Below, piece after piece: positions 1 through 9,441 of a DNA stretch of 64,000 bases (positions within the stretch are counted from its first letter, which is position 1; each line of letters starts with the position of its first letter). Origin of the DNA: Wenxinia saemankumensis (GTDB lineage Bacteria > Pseudomonadota > Alphaproteobacteria > Rhodobacterales > Rhodobacteraceae); NCBI RefSeq assembly GCF_900141735.1, contig NZ_FQYO01000002.1:1-64000 (forward strand), in the 5' to 3' direction. The notes beneath the pieces are model-generated. The model worked only from the letters and a program-made list of their open reading frames with translations, made no database searches and had not been told where the DNA came from. Made by a program: the position numbers and the translations under genes.

Positions 1-324
1 CCATCCACATTCCGCGCTGGCCATGCGCTCGCCTGTCGAGTTCAGATCAGCGCTCAACCCCAGCCAGGCTGTCCGGTGAAACGGGGGGCACTCCAGCGCG
101 ACCGGGCCGATAGCGTGGGATCTGGACGTGCGCCTTTCTGGAAGTTTCAGGCCTGGCCCTCCTTCACTCCAGAGAAGACGCCGATCGATATCGACCCCTC
201 GGATGCAGTCTCGCACGTCCGCACCGCACCCCACCGGGCCGGCAACTTGAGGGCCGCTTTCCCGGCTCATGACCGCGATGACCGGCGAGCCGAGCCGTCT
301 CGCGGCCCGGGCCCCTGTCCCATT
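1..324. other. No gene recognised
   Basis: This stretch follows the 3' end of the LysR gene. The open frames crossing it are rich in Arg, Pro and Gly and look like shadows of GC-rich DNA. I see no tRNA, no clear terminator and no protein motif. A gene truncated by the window edge cannot be excluded. Confidence 0.4.
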
Positions 325-1221
325 TCACCAGTCCTTCGCCTCCTTGGTGATCCAGTCGCTGAAGGCGCGGATCCGGGGAAGGTCCGTCTTGTTCTCGGGC
401 GTGACGAGGTAGTAGCCGCCCGGGCCGTTGACGCGGTTGGGAAAGGGGGCGACGAGGTTGCCCGCCGCAATGTCGCTCTCGACCAGGAAGCTGGGCAGCA
501 GCGCGACGCCGAGGCCCGAGACGGCGGCCTGCAGGACCATGAAGAAATGCTCCAGCTGCAGCCCCCAGCGCATCGCCGAGGGATCGGCCCCGGTGGAGCG
601 GAACCAGTGGTCCCACGCGCGCGGCCGGGTGGAATGGATGATCAGGCTGTGCTTCGCCAGCATGTCGAGATCGACGAGAGGGTAGGGGCCGTCCATGATG
701 CGCGGGCTGCACACGACGACCAGTTCCTCCGACATGATCGGCTGGCCGACATGGCCGGGCCATTCGCCGTAGCCGAAGCGGATCGCGGTATCGAGCCGGG
801 AATCGCCCCCGTCGGGGGCACCGTCGGCAGAAACGACGCTGAGCCGGATATGCGGATGCCGGTCGATGAACGAGCCGAGGCGCGGAATCATCCACTTGGT
901 CCCGAAGGTGGGTAGGATGCCGACAGTCAGCGTCCCGGCCCCGGCGCGGGTGGACATCAGCTCGGTCGTGCCGGATTCGATCCGGCCCATCGCATCGCCG
1001 ACCACGCCGGCATAGTAGCGTCCCTCGTCGGTCAGCTCGATGATGCGGCTTCGGCGGGTGAAGAGCTCCACCTCCAGGTATTCCTCGAGACTGCGGACCA
1101 TGCGGCTGGCGGCGCTCTGCGTCACGTTCAGCTCCTCTCCCGCGCGAGTGAAGCTGCCGTGCCTGGCCGCCGCCTCGAAGGTGCGCAGCGCGTTGAGGGA
1201 GGGCATCGTGCGTCCGGCCAT
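325..1221 (-). CDS. LysR-family transcriptional regulator (GcvA-like)
   Basis: This is a LysR-type DNA-binding regulator of 298 residues, the usual family length. The N-terminal winged helix-turn-helix spans about residues 8-66 and includes SFTRAGEELNVTQSAASRMV. It is followed by a periplasmic-binding-like effector domain with GILPTFGTKWMIPRL and a GLGVALLPSFLVE segment, as in GcvA-type members. I chose the ATG at 1221 because an AAGGA ribosome site lies seven bases upstream and the protein then begins MAGRTMPSLNALRTF, the normal LysR start; an in-frame ATG at 1245 is also open. The gene is divergent from the catabolic cluster starting at 1389 and is probably its regulator, which is inference from position. 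The effector is unknown. Confidence 0.9.
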   Translation of the reverse strand: MAGRTMPSLNALRTFEAAARHGSFTRAGEELNVTQSAASRMVRSLEEYLEVELFTRRSRIIELTDEGRYYAGVVGDAMGRIESGTTELMSTRAGAGTLTVGILPTFGTKWMIPRLGSFIDRHPHIRLSVVSADGAPDGGDSRLDTAIRFGYGEWPGHVGQPIMSEELVVVCSPRIMDGPYPLVDLDMLAKHSLIIHSTRPRAWDHWFRSTGADPSAMRWGLQLEHFFMVLQAAVSGLGVALLPSFLVESDIAAGNLVAPFPNRVNGPGGYYLVTPENKTDLPRIRAFSDWITKEAKDW

Positions 1222-1388
1222 TTCCCATTCCTTCATCTCATGCATGGTCAAGGTTAAAGCCGGTTGCCGGCCGAGGCCAGATCGTCTGTCATCGGACCGG
1301 AACCGGGGGCGATCCCCGTCGAGAAGCCGCCGGCGCGAACATCGTCTCCACATGCCCGAGCGCCCGCCGAATGCAGAGTAGGACAGCC
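1222..1388. promoter_or_regulatory. Divergent intergenic region, probable LysR operator
   Basis: This 167-bp gap separates the LysR gene from the first gene of the catabolic cluster, the usual arrangement for a LysR regulator controlling both directions. It contains the ATGCAT palindrome and a less GC-rich patch around 1238-1260. No specific T-N11-A site can be assigned with confidence. Confidence 0.4.
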
Positions 1389-2567
1389 ATGTCACTTGCC
1401 GATACCGGTCGCCGGATGACCGCCATCACCATGGGAATAGACCATTTCGAACGGTCGAGGAACGACGGGCGGAGCCTGCTGGACGGTGAGGGGCTGGTGC
1501 CGATCTACATGGGCGCCGATATCGTGGCGCCCAACGACTACAACAGCTGGGACGAGGTCCAGTCCGATCTCGAGGCTCTGTCGAAGGAGATCGACGGCCT
1601 GCCCAAGGGTGAGCGCAAGGTATTCTTCGAAGGCATGCTCATTTCGCTGAAACTGGCGGTGCGGCTGTTCTCGGGTGGCTCGCCGACCTTCGAGGAAAAG
1701 GTGGTCGATCTGGTCGGCGCGCCCCGCGGCAAGGTCGATCCCGCAATCATTGAGACAGCGCGCGACAACCTCGACCGGCTGTTGGCCGGCTCGGGCTTCA
1801 CCAGGGGCTCGCTCCATGACCGCGTCATCGCCTGGGAAGAGGACCGGGCCATCGATGCGGAGCGGTTGGAGGCAGTCTTCACCGAGCTAATGGACGAGGC
1901 GCGGCAACGCACCAACGAGATGATCTTCGATACCGGCGACTACACCATGCAGCTGCACCCGGTCTCGGACGTGCCCTACACCGCGCGCTGCAACTTCAAC
2001 GAAGGCCAGATGGACCTGAACACGGACCTGAGCTTCACGCGCGCCGCGCTGAAGCACCTGGTCTGCCACGAGGTCTTTCCCGGACATTCCACGCAGCTCA
2101 TCTCGACCCGGGCCGAGGTCGATGCCGGCCGCGCCACCGCCGACGCGCTGCTGATCACCGCCAACGCGATCACCGGCTGCGTGCAGGAGGGGATCGGCGA
2201 CCAGGGCGTGCAGCTGATCGACTGGATCGAGGACGACGACGACCAGATCCACCTGGAACTGCGCCGCCTGCGCTCGGCCGCGCAGACGACGGCCGCCTGG
2301 GTCTACATGGTCGAGGGCAAGCCGGCCGAGGAAGTCATGCGCTACCTGCGCGAGGTCGCGATGGGGCAGGAGGCCTGGGCTCGGGGCCGCCTGCGCATGG
2401 CCGCCCACCCGTTCCGGGGCCCGTTCATCGCCAGCTACTGGGCCGGCAACGAAGCGGTTCGTACGGTGCGCGAGCGCATCCGCCCCGCGCAGAAGGCCGA
2501 CTTCCTCAAGGCGCTCTACGGCCGGGCACAGAGCCCGCGCAGCCTCGACATGTTCCCGGCGGAGTGA
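1389..2567 (+). CDS. DUF885-family protein with intact HExxPGH motif
   Basis: This looks like a putative metallopeptidase-type protein of the DUF885 family. The key motif HEVFPGH lies at about residues 227-233, and a downstream Glu in CVQEGIGDQG (about residue 267) is placed like the third metal ligand of HExxH-type enzymes. At 392 residues it is shorter than the roughly 550-600 residues I associate with DUF885 proteins, mainly at the N terminus. I chose the ATG at 1389 for its AGGA site; an in-frame ATG at 1371 is also possible. No signal peptide is visible, so it is probably cytoplasmic. It opens the plus-strand cluster, and its stop lies just before the next gene. A role in hydrolysing the imported compound is inferred. 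A second, divergent DUF885 gene lies at 4758-6353. Confidence 0.75.
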   Translation: MSLADTGRRMTAITMGIDHFERSRNDGRSLLDGEGLVPIYMGADIVAPNDYNSWDEVQSDLEALSKEIDGLPKGERKVFFEGMLISLKLAVRLFSGGSPTFEEKVVDLVGAPRGKVDPAIIETARDNLDRLLAGSGFTRGSLHDRVIAWEEDRAIDAERLEAVFTELMDEARQRTNEMIFDTGDYTMQLHPVSDVPYTARCNFNEGQMDLNTDLSFTRAALKHLVCHEVFPGHSTQLISTRAEVDAGRATADALLITANAITGCVQEGIGDQGVQLIDWIEDDDDQIHLELRRLRSAAQTTAAWVYMVEGKPAEEVMRYLREVAMGQEAWARGRLRMAAHPFRGPFIASYWAGNEAVRTVRERIRPAQKADFLKALYGRAQSPRSLDMFPAE

Positions 2568-2572
2568 GCGCG
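2561..2572 (+). promoter_or_regulatory. Ribosome binding site deciding the start at 2573
   Basis: GGAG at 2561-2564 sits eight bases before the ATG at 2573. This favours that start, giving MKFTIIGSGAIGG, over the overlapping GTG at 2564. Confidence 0.55.
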
Positions 2573-3655
2573 ATGAAGTTCACCATCATCGGATCGGGCG
2601 CCATCGGCGGCCTCGCGGGCGCCTGGATGACCGAGGCGGGGCACGACGTGACCCTCGTCGACCGCTGGGCCGAGCATGTCGCCGCCATGAACGAGAGTGG
2701 CCTGCGCATCGACGGTGTGCGCGGCGACAAGCACGTGGCGGTGAAGGCGGCGACGCCGGACCAGCTGACGGGGGAGCTGGGCGTGGTGCTGATCGCCACC
2801 AAGTCGCAGCACGCGGTCGAGGCAGTGGAAGACATCGCGCCGCTGCTGACGCCCGAGAGCTGCGTCGTCAGTTTCCAGAACGGCTTCAACGAGCCCGACC
2901 TCGTCGCCGCGCTGGACGCGGCGGGCCTGCCGGGCGAGCGGATGGTGATGGGGTCGATCCCCAATTACGGCGGGGCGCTGGTCGATCCCGGCGAGATCGA
3001 GTTCGTGCACGAGGGTCCGATCCAGCTGGGCGAGATGGACGGCGCGATGTCGGACCGACTGAAGGACATCGCCGAGGCACTCTCGGCGCTGACCGAAGTT
3101 CAGGTCTCGGACCGGATCTGGGGCCAGATCTGGGCCAAGGAGGTCTATGCCAGCCAGGTCGTCTTCTCCGCACTGGTCGATGCGCCGATCCGCGAGGCGC
3201 TGGGCAACGAGCGCTATGCCCGCATCGCAGGCGCCATCGTGAAGGAGGCGCTGGAGATCGCGGATGCCAACGGCATCGACGTTCAGCCCTTCGACTTCTT
3301 CGACCCCGCGAACTACCGGGTGAGGACTGCGGAGGACACGCGAAAGCTGCTGGACAACGTCAATCACGCGATCTGGCTGCTCAAGAAGGACCAGGACACC
3401 AAGCCGCAGCACGACTTCAAGAAGAAGGGCAGCGGCATCTGGTGGGACATCGTTTACCGCAAGCGGCCCTCCGAGACGCGCTCGTCCAGCGGCAAGCTGA
3501 TCGCCTATGGCGAGGCGGTGGGTGCCGATACGCGCCTGAACGCGAAGCTGTTCGAGATGATCTACGAGATCGAGGACGGCAGACGCGAGCTCGGCTTCCA
3601 CAACTACGACGAACTCGAGGCCTACGTGGCCGAATGCGGAAAGACCCTGCCATGA
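2573..3655 (+). CDS. 2-dehydropantoate 2-reductase-like oxidoreductase (ApbA/PanE family)
   Basis: This NAD(P)-dependent reductase has an N-terminal Rossmann fold opening with MKFTIIGSGAIGG, the classic dinucleotide-binding GxGxxG of the ApbA/PanE family. A helical C-terminal domain follows, with an EVYASQVVFSAL segment where family members have a conserved helix. It has 360 residues, slightly longer than typical PanE. It overlaps the next gene by four bases (ATGA). True PanE makes pantoate for coenzyme A. Inside a catabolic cluster, beside a transporter, this copy more likely acts on another 2-oxo or 2-hydroxy acid. The substrate is unknown. Confidence 0.82.
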   Translation: MKFTIIGSGAIGGLAGAWMTEAGHDVTLVDRWAEHVAAMNESGLRIDGVRGDKHVAVKAATPDQLTGELGVVLIATKSQHAVEAVEDIAPLLTPESCVVSFQNGFNEPDLVAALDAAGLPGERMVMGSIPNYGGALVDPGEIEFVHEGPIQLGEMDGAMSDRLKDIAEALSALTEVQVSDRIWGQIWAKEVYASQVVFSALVDAPIREALGNERYARIAGAIVKEALEIADANGIDVQPFDFFDPANYRVRTAEDTRKLLDNVNHAIWLLKKDQDTKPQHDFKKKGSGIWWDIVYRKRPSETRSSSGKLIAYGEAVGADTRLNAKLFEMIYEIEDGRRELGFHNYDELEAYVAECGKTLP

Positions 3656-4761
3656 GTGACACGAAACTCGGCGTCGGCGTGATCGGCACCTTCGCCTGGG
3701 CCGACAAGGCGCACCTGCCCGGCTACAAGGCGCATGAGCGCGTCGACCTCGTCGCCGTCTGCGACGTGGACGAGGGGCGGGCGCGCGCAGCGGCCGACAA
3801 GTTCGGGGCCCGCAAGGTCTATACCGATGCGGCCGAGCTTATCGCGGATCCCGAGGTGCAGATGGTCGACGTCTGTACGCCGACCCACACCCACCTGCCG
3901 TTGTCGCTGGATGCCATCGCGGCGGGCAAGCACGTGCTGTCGGAAAAGCCGCTGCATACGGAGGCGGCGCCCGCTTTCGACGCCGCCGCGCGAGCCGACG
4001 CGGCGGGCGTGCGCACCAAGCTGGGCTTCACCTTCCGCTACTCGCCCGCGATCCGCTGGATCCAGCAGGCCGTGGAGAGCGGCGAACTGGGCGAGATCTA
4101 TCACATCCACGGATTCGAGCAGAACCAGCAATGGCTCGACCCCGACTACCCGCTGCGTCAGGTCGCCCCGGACGCCAAGCGGGACGAGCTGATCCCGTCC
4201 TCCATCGTCGGATACGGCAGCCACCTGATCGACCTGATGCGCTGGATCGGGGGCGAGTTCGGCAGCGTCGTCTCCTCGATGAAGAACTTCATCCCCGAAC
4301 GCGTGATCCGGGGCGAGGAAGGGCGCCAGCGCGTCCTGATCGACGATGGCACCGTGGGACTGGTGGAATATGCCAGCGGTGCGCAGGGCACTTTGCAGAC
4401 AAGCTACATCGCGGTCGGCAACTACCCGGGCGTCGAGATCCGGGTCTACGGCTCCAAGGGCGCGGCCATCGCGCGGCTGATCTCGGAATACGACGTCCAG
4501 GAAACGCTGATGGTCGCCACGAAGGAGAACTACGAGTTCAGGCGTCTCGACCTGCCCGAAAGCACCCTGCCGCCGGGCACCACGCTCGCCACGCCCTGGC
4601 CCGAACTCTACTACCGCAACCTGGTGCGGCATTTCGTGGACGAGATCCTCGAGGACCGGCCGCAGGAATGCACCTTTCTCGACGGGGCCAAGAGCCAGCA
4701 GATCGTCGACGCCTTCATCCTGGCGCATCGCGAACGCCGCTGGGTCGATATCGACGCATGA
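3652..4761 (+). CDS. Gfo/Idh/MocA-family oxidoreductase
   Basis: This 369-residue NAD(P)-dependent dehydrogenase belongs to the Gfo/Idh/MocA family. The N-terminal Rossmann domain starts LGVGVIGTFAWADKAHLPGY, carries DLVAVCDVD at the second strand, and has SEKPLHTEA, the family EKP motif. The C-terminal alpha/beta domain includes GYGSHLIDLMRWIGGEF, where the family places catalytic residues. Family members oxidise or reduce sugars, cyclitols or related polyols. The gene overlaps both neighbours by four bases, so it is translationally coupled within the cluster. The substrate cannot be read from the sequence. Confidence 0.87.
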   Translation: MSDTKLGVGVIGTFAWADKAHLPGYKAHERVDLVAVCDVDEGRARAAADKFGARKVYTDAAELIADPEVQMVDVCTPTHTHLPLSLDAIAAGKHVLSEKPLHTEAAPAFDAAARADAAGVRTKLGFTFRYSPAIRWIQQAVESGELGEIYHIHGFEQNQQWLDPDYPLRQVAPDAKRDELIPSSIVGYGSHLIDLMRWIGGEFGSVVSSMKNFIPERVIRGEEGRQRVLIDDGTVGLVEYASGAQGTLQTSYIAVGNYPGVEIRVYGSKGAAIARLISEYDVQETLMVATKENYEFRRLDLPESTLPPGTTLATPWPELYYRNLVRHFVDEILEDRPQECTFLDGAKSQQIVDAFILAHRERRWVDIDA

Positions 4762-6353
4762 GCGGGACGCTGGATCGATACCTCGCTTGCCGGTTCGAAT
4801 GGCGGCCGGTCGATGCCACCTTCATGGGGGCTTCGGGACACGATCATCGCATGCCGCGCACCGGCCCGGAGGCGGCGGAGGCGGAGCGGGAAGAGGTGGC
4901 AGACCTGCTGGCCGCTGTCGGGGCGGCCGAGGACCTGGATCCCGCCGACCGGCAGTTGCTGCTGGGAGAGCTGCGGGTCGAGCATGACGCGCTGGCGTTG
5001 CGGCCGCGCCACCGCAATCCCGCGTGGCATACCGGCGAGGCCGCCTTCGGCATCGTCTCGCTGTTGCTGCCGCGGGCCTTGCCCTTCGATACCGGGGCGG
5101 TCGCCTCCCGCCTTGCCGCGATCCCCGGCTTTCTTTCCGATGGCGCCGCTGCACTGGCCGGTCACGCCGTACCTGCGGGCTGGGCCGACCGCGCCCGCCG
5201 GGAATGCGCCGCGATGGCGACCTTCCTGCGCGAGGACATCGCCCTGCACGAGGGTCACGCCGCGGCCTGGGACACCCCGGCCGAGCACGCGGCGCGGGCC
5301 TTCGAGCGTTACGCCGATGCGCTGGACGGTCTGCCGGACGCCGATCCGGCTTGCGGAGCCGACCATCTGTCGTTCGTGATGCGCGAGCAGCACAAGCTGC
5401 CCTACGGACCTGCCGAGGCAGTGGAGCGTGCCCGCGCCACCTTCGAAAGCACGGGGCGCGAGCTGCAGGAGATGGCCCACGCCATCGACCCGGGCCGCAG
5501 CTGGCAACGGCAACTCGCCGACCTGACCGACATCGGTCCCCGCTCGCAGGACGAGGTGATCGAGGACCTGCGCCGGCTGGACGACGAGGCGCTGTCCGCC
5601 GCCGACGGGCTGGTGACGCCAGAGACGGAATACGGGCTGGATTACCGCTTCTTCCCCGACTGGACGCGGACGATCCGCGGCGCGCTCTACTTCCTGTTCT
5701 ATCGCTCGCCCCCCGCGTTCGCCCCGGGGCAGGGCAGCGTCTACTGGGTCGCGCCCGAGGGTGGCGACCGCGCCGCCTATCTCGCCGCCCATTCCACCGC
5801 GATGCTCAAGACGATCCATGCCGTCCACCACGGATCGGTCGGCCACCACACCCAGAACGCCAATGCCCGCCGCGCACCGACTCCGCTCGCGCGGATCGCC
5901 GGGACGGATTGCGCGATGGGCCTTGCCTTCAACGGCGCGGGCACCCTGATCGAGGGCTGGGCCTGCTATGTCGAGGACCTTCTGATGGAAGCGGAGGGGT
6001 TCTACTCGCCCGCGGAATGCCTTCTGCTCAAATCCTTCGAGCGCCGCAACGCGGCCAGCGTGCTGGTCGACGTGAACCTGCATACCGGGACGTGGAGCCA
6101 GGACGAGGCGACCCGCTTCTATGTGGATGAGGCGGGCTTCGCCCCCGCACGGGCGCCGGGCGAGGTGGTGCGCAACTCGATGTTCCCGGGCTCTCGGCTG
6201 ATGTACTGGGCGGGGGTCGAGGGGATCCGCGCGCTGCGCCGCCGCTGGACCGGCAATCTGCAGGACTTTCACGACCGCTTGCTGGCGCAGGGGCACGTGC
6301 CGCTCGCCGTGGTGGGAGAGGCTATGGACGCGGAAGGATCCTTGCGCGCATGA
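4758..6353 (+). CDS. DUF885-family protein with altered metal-binding motif
   Basis: This is a 531-residue member of the DUF885 family, close to full family length. The family signature reads roughly HExxPGHHxQ; here residues 357-366 read HHGSVGHHTQ, so the Glu is replaced by His and the Pro by Val, while the outer residues are kept. The downstream IEGWACYVE segment with Glu399 is intact. This suggests either a changed catalytic mechanism or a non-hydrolytic protein, unlike the copy at 1389. It overlaps the preceding Gfo/Idh gene and the following ATPase gene by four bases each, so all are likely made together. No signal peptide is seen. Its function is unknown. Confidence 0.75.
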   Translation: MSGTLDRYLACRFEWRPVDATFMGASGHDHRMPRTGPEAAEAEREEVADLLAAVGAAEDLDPADRQLLLGELRVEHDALALRPRHRNPAWHTGEAAFGIVSLLLPRALPFDTGAVASRLAAIPGFLSDGAAALAGHAVPAGWADRARRECAAMATFLREDIALHEGHAAAWDTPAEHAARAFERYADALDGLPDADPACGADHLSFVMREQHKLPYGPAEAVERARATFESTGRELQEMAHAIDPGRSWQRQLADLTDIGPRSQDEVIEDLRRLDDEALSAADGLVTPETEYGLDYRFFPDWTRTIRGALYFLFYRSPPAFAPGQGSVYWVAPEGGDRAAYLAAHSTAMLKTIHAVHHGSVGHHTQNANARRAPTPLARIAGTDCAMGLAFNGAGTLIEGWACYVEDLLMEAEGFYSPAECLLLKSFERRNAASVLVDVNLHTGTWSQDEATRFYVDEAGFAPARAPGEVVRNSMFPGSRLMYWAGVEGIRALRRRWTGNLQDFHDRLLAQGHVPLAVVGEAMDAEGSLRA

Positions 6354-7360
6354 GTGCCAAGTTGCTCGATATCCGCGACCTGGTGGTGGAATTCCGGACC
6401 GAGGCGGGATTGCTGCGCGCGGTGAAGGGGGTCGACCTATCCATCGCCGCCGGCGAGACGCTGGCCCTTGTCGGCGAGAGCGGGTCGGGCAAGTCGGTCA
6501 CCTCGCTGTCCACGATGCGGCTGATCCCCGAGGGCGTGGGCCGGATCGCGGGTGGCGAGATCCTGTTCCGGGGCCGTGACGGCACGGTGCGGGATCTGGT
6601 GCACCTGCCGGGGCGCGAAATGGCCGGCATCCGGGGCAGCGAGATCGCGATGGTCTTTCAGGAGCCGATGACCTCGCTCAACCCCGCGCACCGGATCGGC
6701 GCCCAGATCGCCGAGGCCGCGCGTCTGCACGAGGGGTTGGGCCGCAAGGCTGCCCGCGCCCGCGCGGTCGAGATGCTCAAGCTGGTCGATATCCCCGAGC
6801 CCGAACGCCGGGCCGAGGCCTATCCGCATCAGCTGTCGGGCGGGATGCGGCAGCGGGTGATGATCGCCATCGCGCTGGTCTGCAACCCGACCCTGCTGAT
6901 CGCGGACGAGCCGACGACTGCGCTTGATTCCACCGTCCAGCTGCAGATCTTGGTGCTGCTGCGCCGCCTGCAGGACGAACTCGGGATGGCGATCCTCTTC
7001 ATCACCCACAATCTCGGCGTGGTGGCCGAGATCGCCGATAGGGTCGCCGTCATGTATGGTGGGCGGATCGTCGAGGATGCGCCGATGGCCGAGATCCTGA
7101 CCGCCCCGCGCCACCCCTATACGCGCGGCCTGCTGGCCAGCGTGCCGCGCACCGATCACGCCGCCCGCGCCGCCGGCCGGCGCGACCGGCTGCAGGCCAT
7201 CCCCGGCAGCATGGTCGATCCGCTGAAGCCGCCGCCGGGTTGCGACTTCGCCCCCCGCTGCGCCTGGGCGCAGGAGGCCTGCACCGCGGCGGTCCCCGTG
7301 CTGGAGGGCGTCGCGTCCGGCCACCATGCCCGCTGCCGCCGCTGGAGGGAGATCGTATGA
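6350..7360 (+). CDS. Oligopeptide/dipeptide ABC transporter ATPase (OppD/DppD type)
   Basis: This is a cytoplasmic ATP-hydrolysing subunit of a peptide-type ABC importer, 336 residues, the usual length. Walker A is [10 protein letters not shown], the signature is [12 protein letters not shown] and Walker B is [12 protein letters not shown]. The C-terminal extension carries the spaced cysteines [14 protein letters not shown], typical of the OppD/DppD oligopeptide-transporter C-terminal domain. It overlaps the upstream DUF885 gene and the downstream OppF-type gene by four bases each. It should pair with the ATPase at 7357 and the permeases at 11138-12971. Confidence 0.93.
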   Translation: MSAKLLDIRDLVVEFRTEAGLLRAVKGVDLSIAAGETLALVGESGSGKSVTSLSTMRLIPEGVGRIAGGEILFRGRDGTVRDLVHLPGREMAGIRGSEIAMVFQEPMTSLNPAHRIGAQIAEAARLHEGLGRKAARARAVEMLKLVDIPEPERRAEAYPHQLSGGMRQRVMIAIALVCNPTLLIADEPTTALDSTVQLQILVLLRRLQDELGMAILFITHNLGVVAEIADRVAVMYGGRIVEDAPMAEILTAPRHPYTRGLLASVPRTDHAARAAGRRDRLQAIPGSMVDPLKPPPGCDFAPRCAWAQEACTAAVPVLEGVASGHHARCRRWREIV

Positions 7361-8343
7361 CCCAGCCGCTGATCGAGGTGCGCGACCTTGAGGTCCACTT
7401 CCCGGTCGGGCGCACGATGTTCAACGCCGGCGCCACGGTGCGCGCGGTGCACCGCGTGTCGTTCGAGATGGGGCGCGGCGAGGTCGTGGGCCTCGTCGGC
7501 GAGAGCGGCTCGGGCAAGACGACACTGGGCCGATCGCTGCTCCGCCTGATCGAGCCCACGGGGGGCTCGGTCCGGTTGAACGGGAAGGAGGTGACCGGGA
7601 TGTCGCCCGCCGATCTGCGCCGCGCCCGGTCGGACATGCAGATCATCTTCCAGGACCCCTTCGCCAGCCTCAATCCCCGGATGAGCGTGGGCGAGATCCT
7701 GTCCGAGGCGCTGCACCTGCACTCCATCGGCAGCCGCGCCGACCGCCGCGACCGCGTGGCCGCGCTGCTGGAGACGGTCGGCCTGCCGCCCCAGGCGGCC
7801 GAGCGCTATCCGCATGAGTTCTCCGGCGGGCAGCGTCAGCGCATCGGCATCGCGCGCGCCCTGTCGGTGGAGCCGGCCTTCATCGTCGCGGACGAGCCCG
7901 TCTCGGCCCTCGACGTGTCGATCCAGGCGCAGATCGTGAACCTGCTTGCCGAACTGCGCGAGAAGATGAAGCTGTCGATCCTGTTCATCGGGCACGACCT
8001 GTCGGTGATCGAATACCTGTGCGACCGGGTCATCGTCCTCTACCTTGGCAAGGTGATGGAGAGCGGCACGGTCGCCGAAATCTATCAGCGGCCCAGGCAT
8101 CCGTATACACGTGCCCTTCTGGACGCGGCACCGCAGGTGGACGCGAACAGACGGACCGACCGGATCATGCTGACGGGCGACCTTCCCAGTCCTGTCTCGC
8201 CGCCTTCGGGTTGCATCTTCCGCACCCGCTGTCCCTTCGCCCAGCCGGAATGCGCCGCCACCGTGCCGCCGCTGGAAACGAAGGGGGCGGACCACCGCGT
8301 CGCGTGCATCCGCGCCGACGAGATCGACCTGGTGCCTGGGTGA
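7357..8343 (+). CDS. Oligopeptide/dipeptide ABC transporter ATPase (OppF/DppF type)
   Basis: This is the second ATPase of the importer, 328 residues. It has Walker A GESGSGKTTLG, signature FSGGQRQRIGIARAL and Walker B FIVADEPVSALD. The C terminus has CIFRTRCPFAQPEC, the family cysteine pattern. Its ATG overlaps the stop of the OppD-type gene. Genes for the binding protein and permeases follow only after a dehydrogenase gene, an unusual order for this importer class, which normally starts with the binding protein. Confidence 0.93.
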   Translation: MTQPLIEVRDLEVHFPVGRTMFNAGATVRAVHRVSFEMGRGEVVGLVGESGSGKTTLGRSLLRLIEPTGGSVRLNGKEVTGMSPADLRRARSDMQIIFQDPFASLNPRMSVGEILSEALHLHSIGSRADRRDRVAALLETVGLPPQAAERYPHEFSGGQRQRIGIARALSVEPAFIVADEPVSALDVSIQAQIVNLLAELREKMKLSILFIGHDLSVIEYLCDRVIVLYLGKVMESGTVAEIYQRPRHPYTRALLDAAPQVDANRRTDRIMLTGDLPSPVSPPSGCIFRTRCPFAQPECAATVPPLETKGADHRVACIRADEIDLVPG

Positions 8344-8443
8344 GCCGCCCGGTTGCGCCCCGCCCCGTGCATGAGTTCAATGCAGGGCATCACCGATTTT
8401 TTGGCGCGTTGTTCGTCCCCCGACACCCGGTAGCGTGATTGTC

Positions 8444-9370
8444 ATGATACGCATCTGCATCGCATCCAAGGGCGACCGCGAAGGCCTCGCCCGCATGTTC
8501 CGCCAGGAACTTCCCGAGGCCGAGGTCCTGACCGATCCGGCCGCGACGGGCGACGCGCCCGTGCCCTACATCGTCGTCGGGCGGCCCGATCCCGGCACCA
8601 TCGCCTCGGTTCCGGGGGTCGAGGTCGTGCTCAGCCTCAATGCCGGGGTGGAGCATCTGCTCGCCTCGGGCGAGGTGCCAGACGGGATGCCGATCGTCCG
8701 CATGGTCGATGACGGCCTCGCCCGTGGGATGACCGAATGGGTGCTTGCGCAGGTCATGGCCTGGCATCGCAACATCCTTCATTACCATCGCATCCAGCCG
8801 GAGGCCCGCTGGGCGCCCGAGCGCGAGAGGCTCGCCGACGAGCGGACGATCTGCGTCCTTGGTGCCGGCGCCCTCGGTACCCCCGCCGCCCGCGCCTTGG
8901 CCGCCCTCGGGTTCATGACGCGGGTGTGGAGCCGGTCGGGCGGCGCGGTCGAAGGATGCGAGGCCTTCGGGGCCGAGGCACTGGGCGAGGCGGTTGCCGG
9001 GGCCGACGTGCTCGTCAACCTGCTGCCTCTGACCGAGGCGACCCGCGACATCGTCGATGCCGCCTTGCTGGCGCGGCTGGCGCCGGGGGCGTTCTTCGTC
9101 AACGGAGCGCGCGGTGCCCATGTCGTGGACGCCGACCTGATCGCCGCATTGGACAGCGGCCGCCTGTCGTGCGCCGCGCTCGACGTCTTCCGCACCGAAC
9201 CCCTGCCGAAGGACGACCCCCTCTGGCGCCACCCGAACGTCCTCGTCTCGCCCCATGTCGCCGCGCCGACCCATCCCGGGCCGGCCGTCGCCGAGATGGC
9301 CGCCAATATCCGGCGCCACCAGGCGGGCGAGCCCATGCACAACGTCGTCGACCGCGCGGCGGGCTACTGA
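8444..9370 (+). CDS. D-isomer-specific 2-hydroxyacid dehydrogenase (GhrA-like)
   Basis: This 308-residue NAD(P)H-dependent enzyme reduces 2-oxo acids, with glyoxylate and hydroxypyruvate as substrates of the nearest characterised family (GhrA). The NAD-binding loop is VLGAGALGTPAARAL. The catalytic triad of the family is visible as Arg in NGARGAHVVD, Glu in DVFRTEPLP and His in VSPHVAAPTHP. I prefer the ATG at 8444, with MIRICIASKGDREG, over a GTG at 8435. The gene lies between the importer ATPases and the binding protein, which points to a role in metabolising the imported compound. The true substrate is unknown. Confidence 0.85.
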   Translation: MIRICIASKGDREGLARMFRQELPEAEVLTDPAATGDAPVPYIVVGRPDPGTIASVPGVEVVLSLNAGVEHLLASGEVPDGMPIVRMVDDGLARGMTEWVLAQVMAWHRNILHYHRIQPEARWAPERERLADERTICVLGAGALGTPAARALAALGFMTRVWSRSGGAVEGCEAFGAEALGEAVAGADVLVNLLPLTEATRDIVDAALLARLAPGAFFVNGARGAHVVDADLIAALDSGRLSCAALDVFRTEPLPKDDPLWRHPNVLVSPHVAAPTHPGPAVAEMAANIRRHQAGEPMHNVVDRAAGY

Positions 9371-9441
9371 CCCGCCGCGTCCGCGAGAAGCCCGGGGCCA
9401 ACCCGGCACGATCCATGACATCACCGACAAGGAGACCCTCC

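Noticed and set aside
164-1228. A 354-codon minus-strand frame over the LysR gene
   Set aside because: It is an Arg/His/Pro-rich shadow of the LysR gene in another frame.
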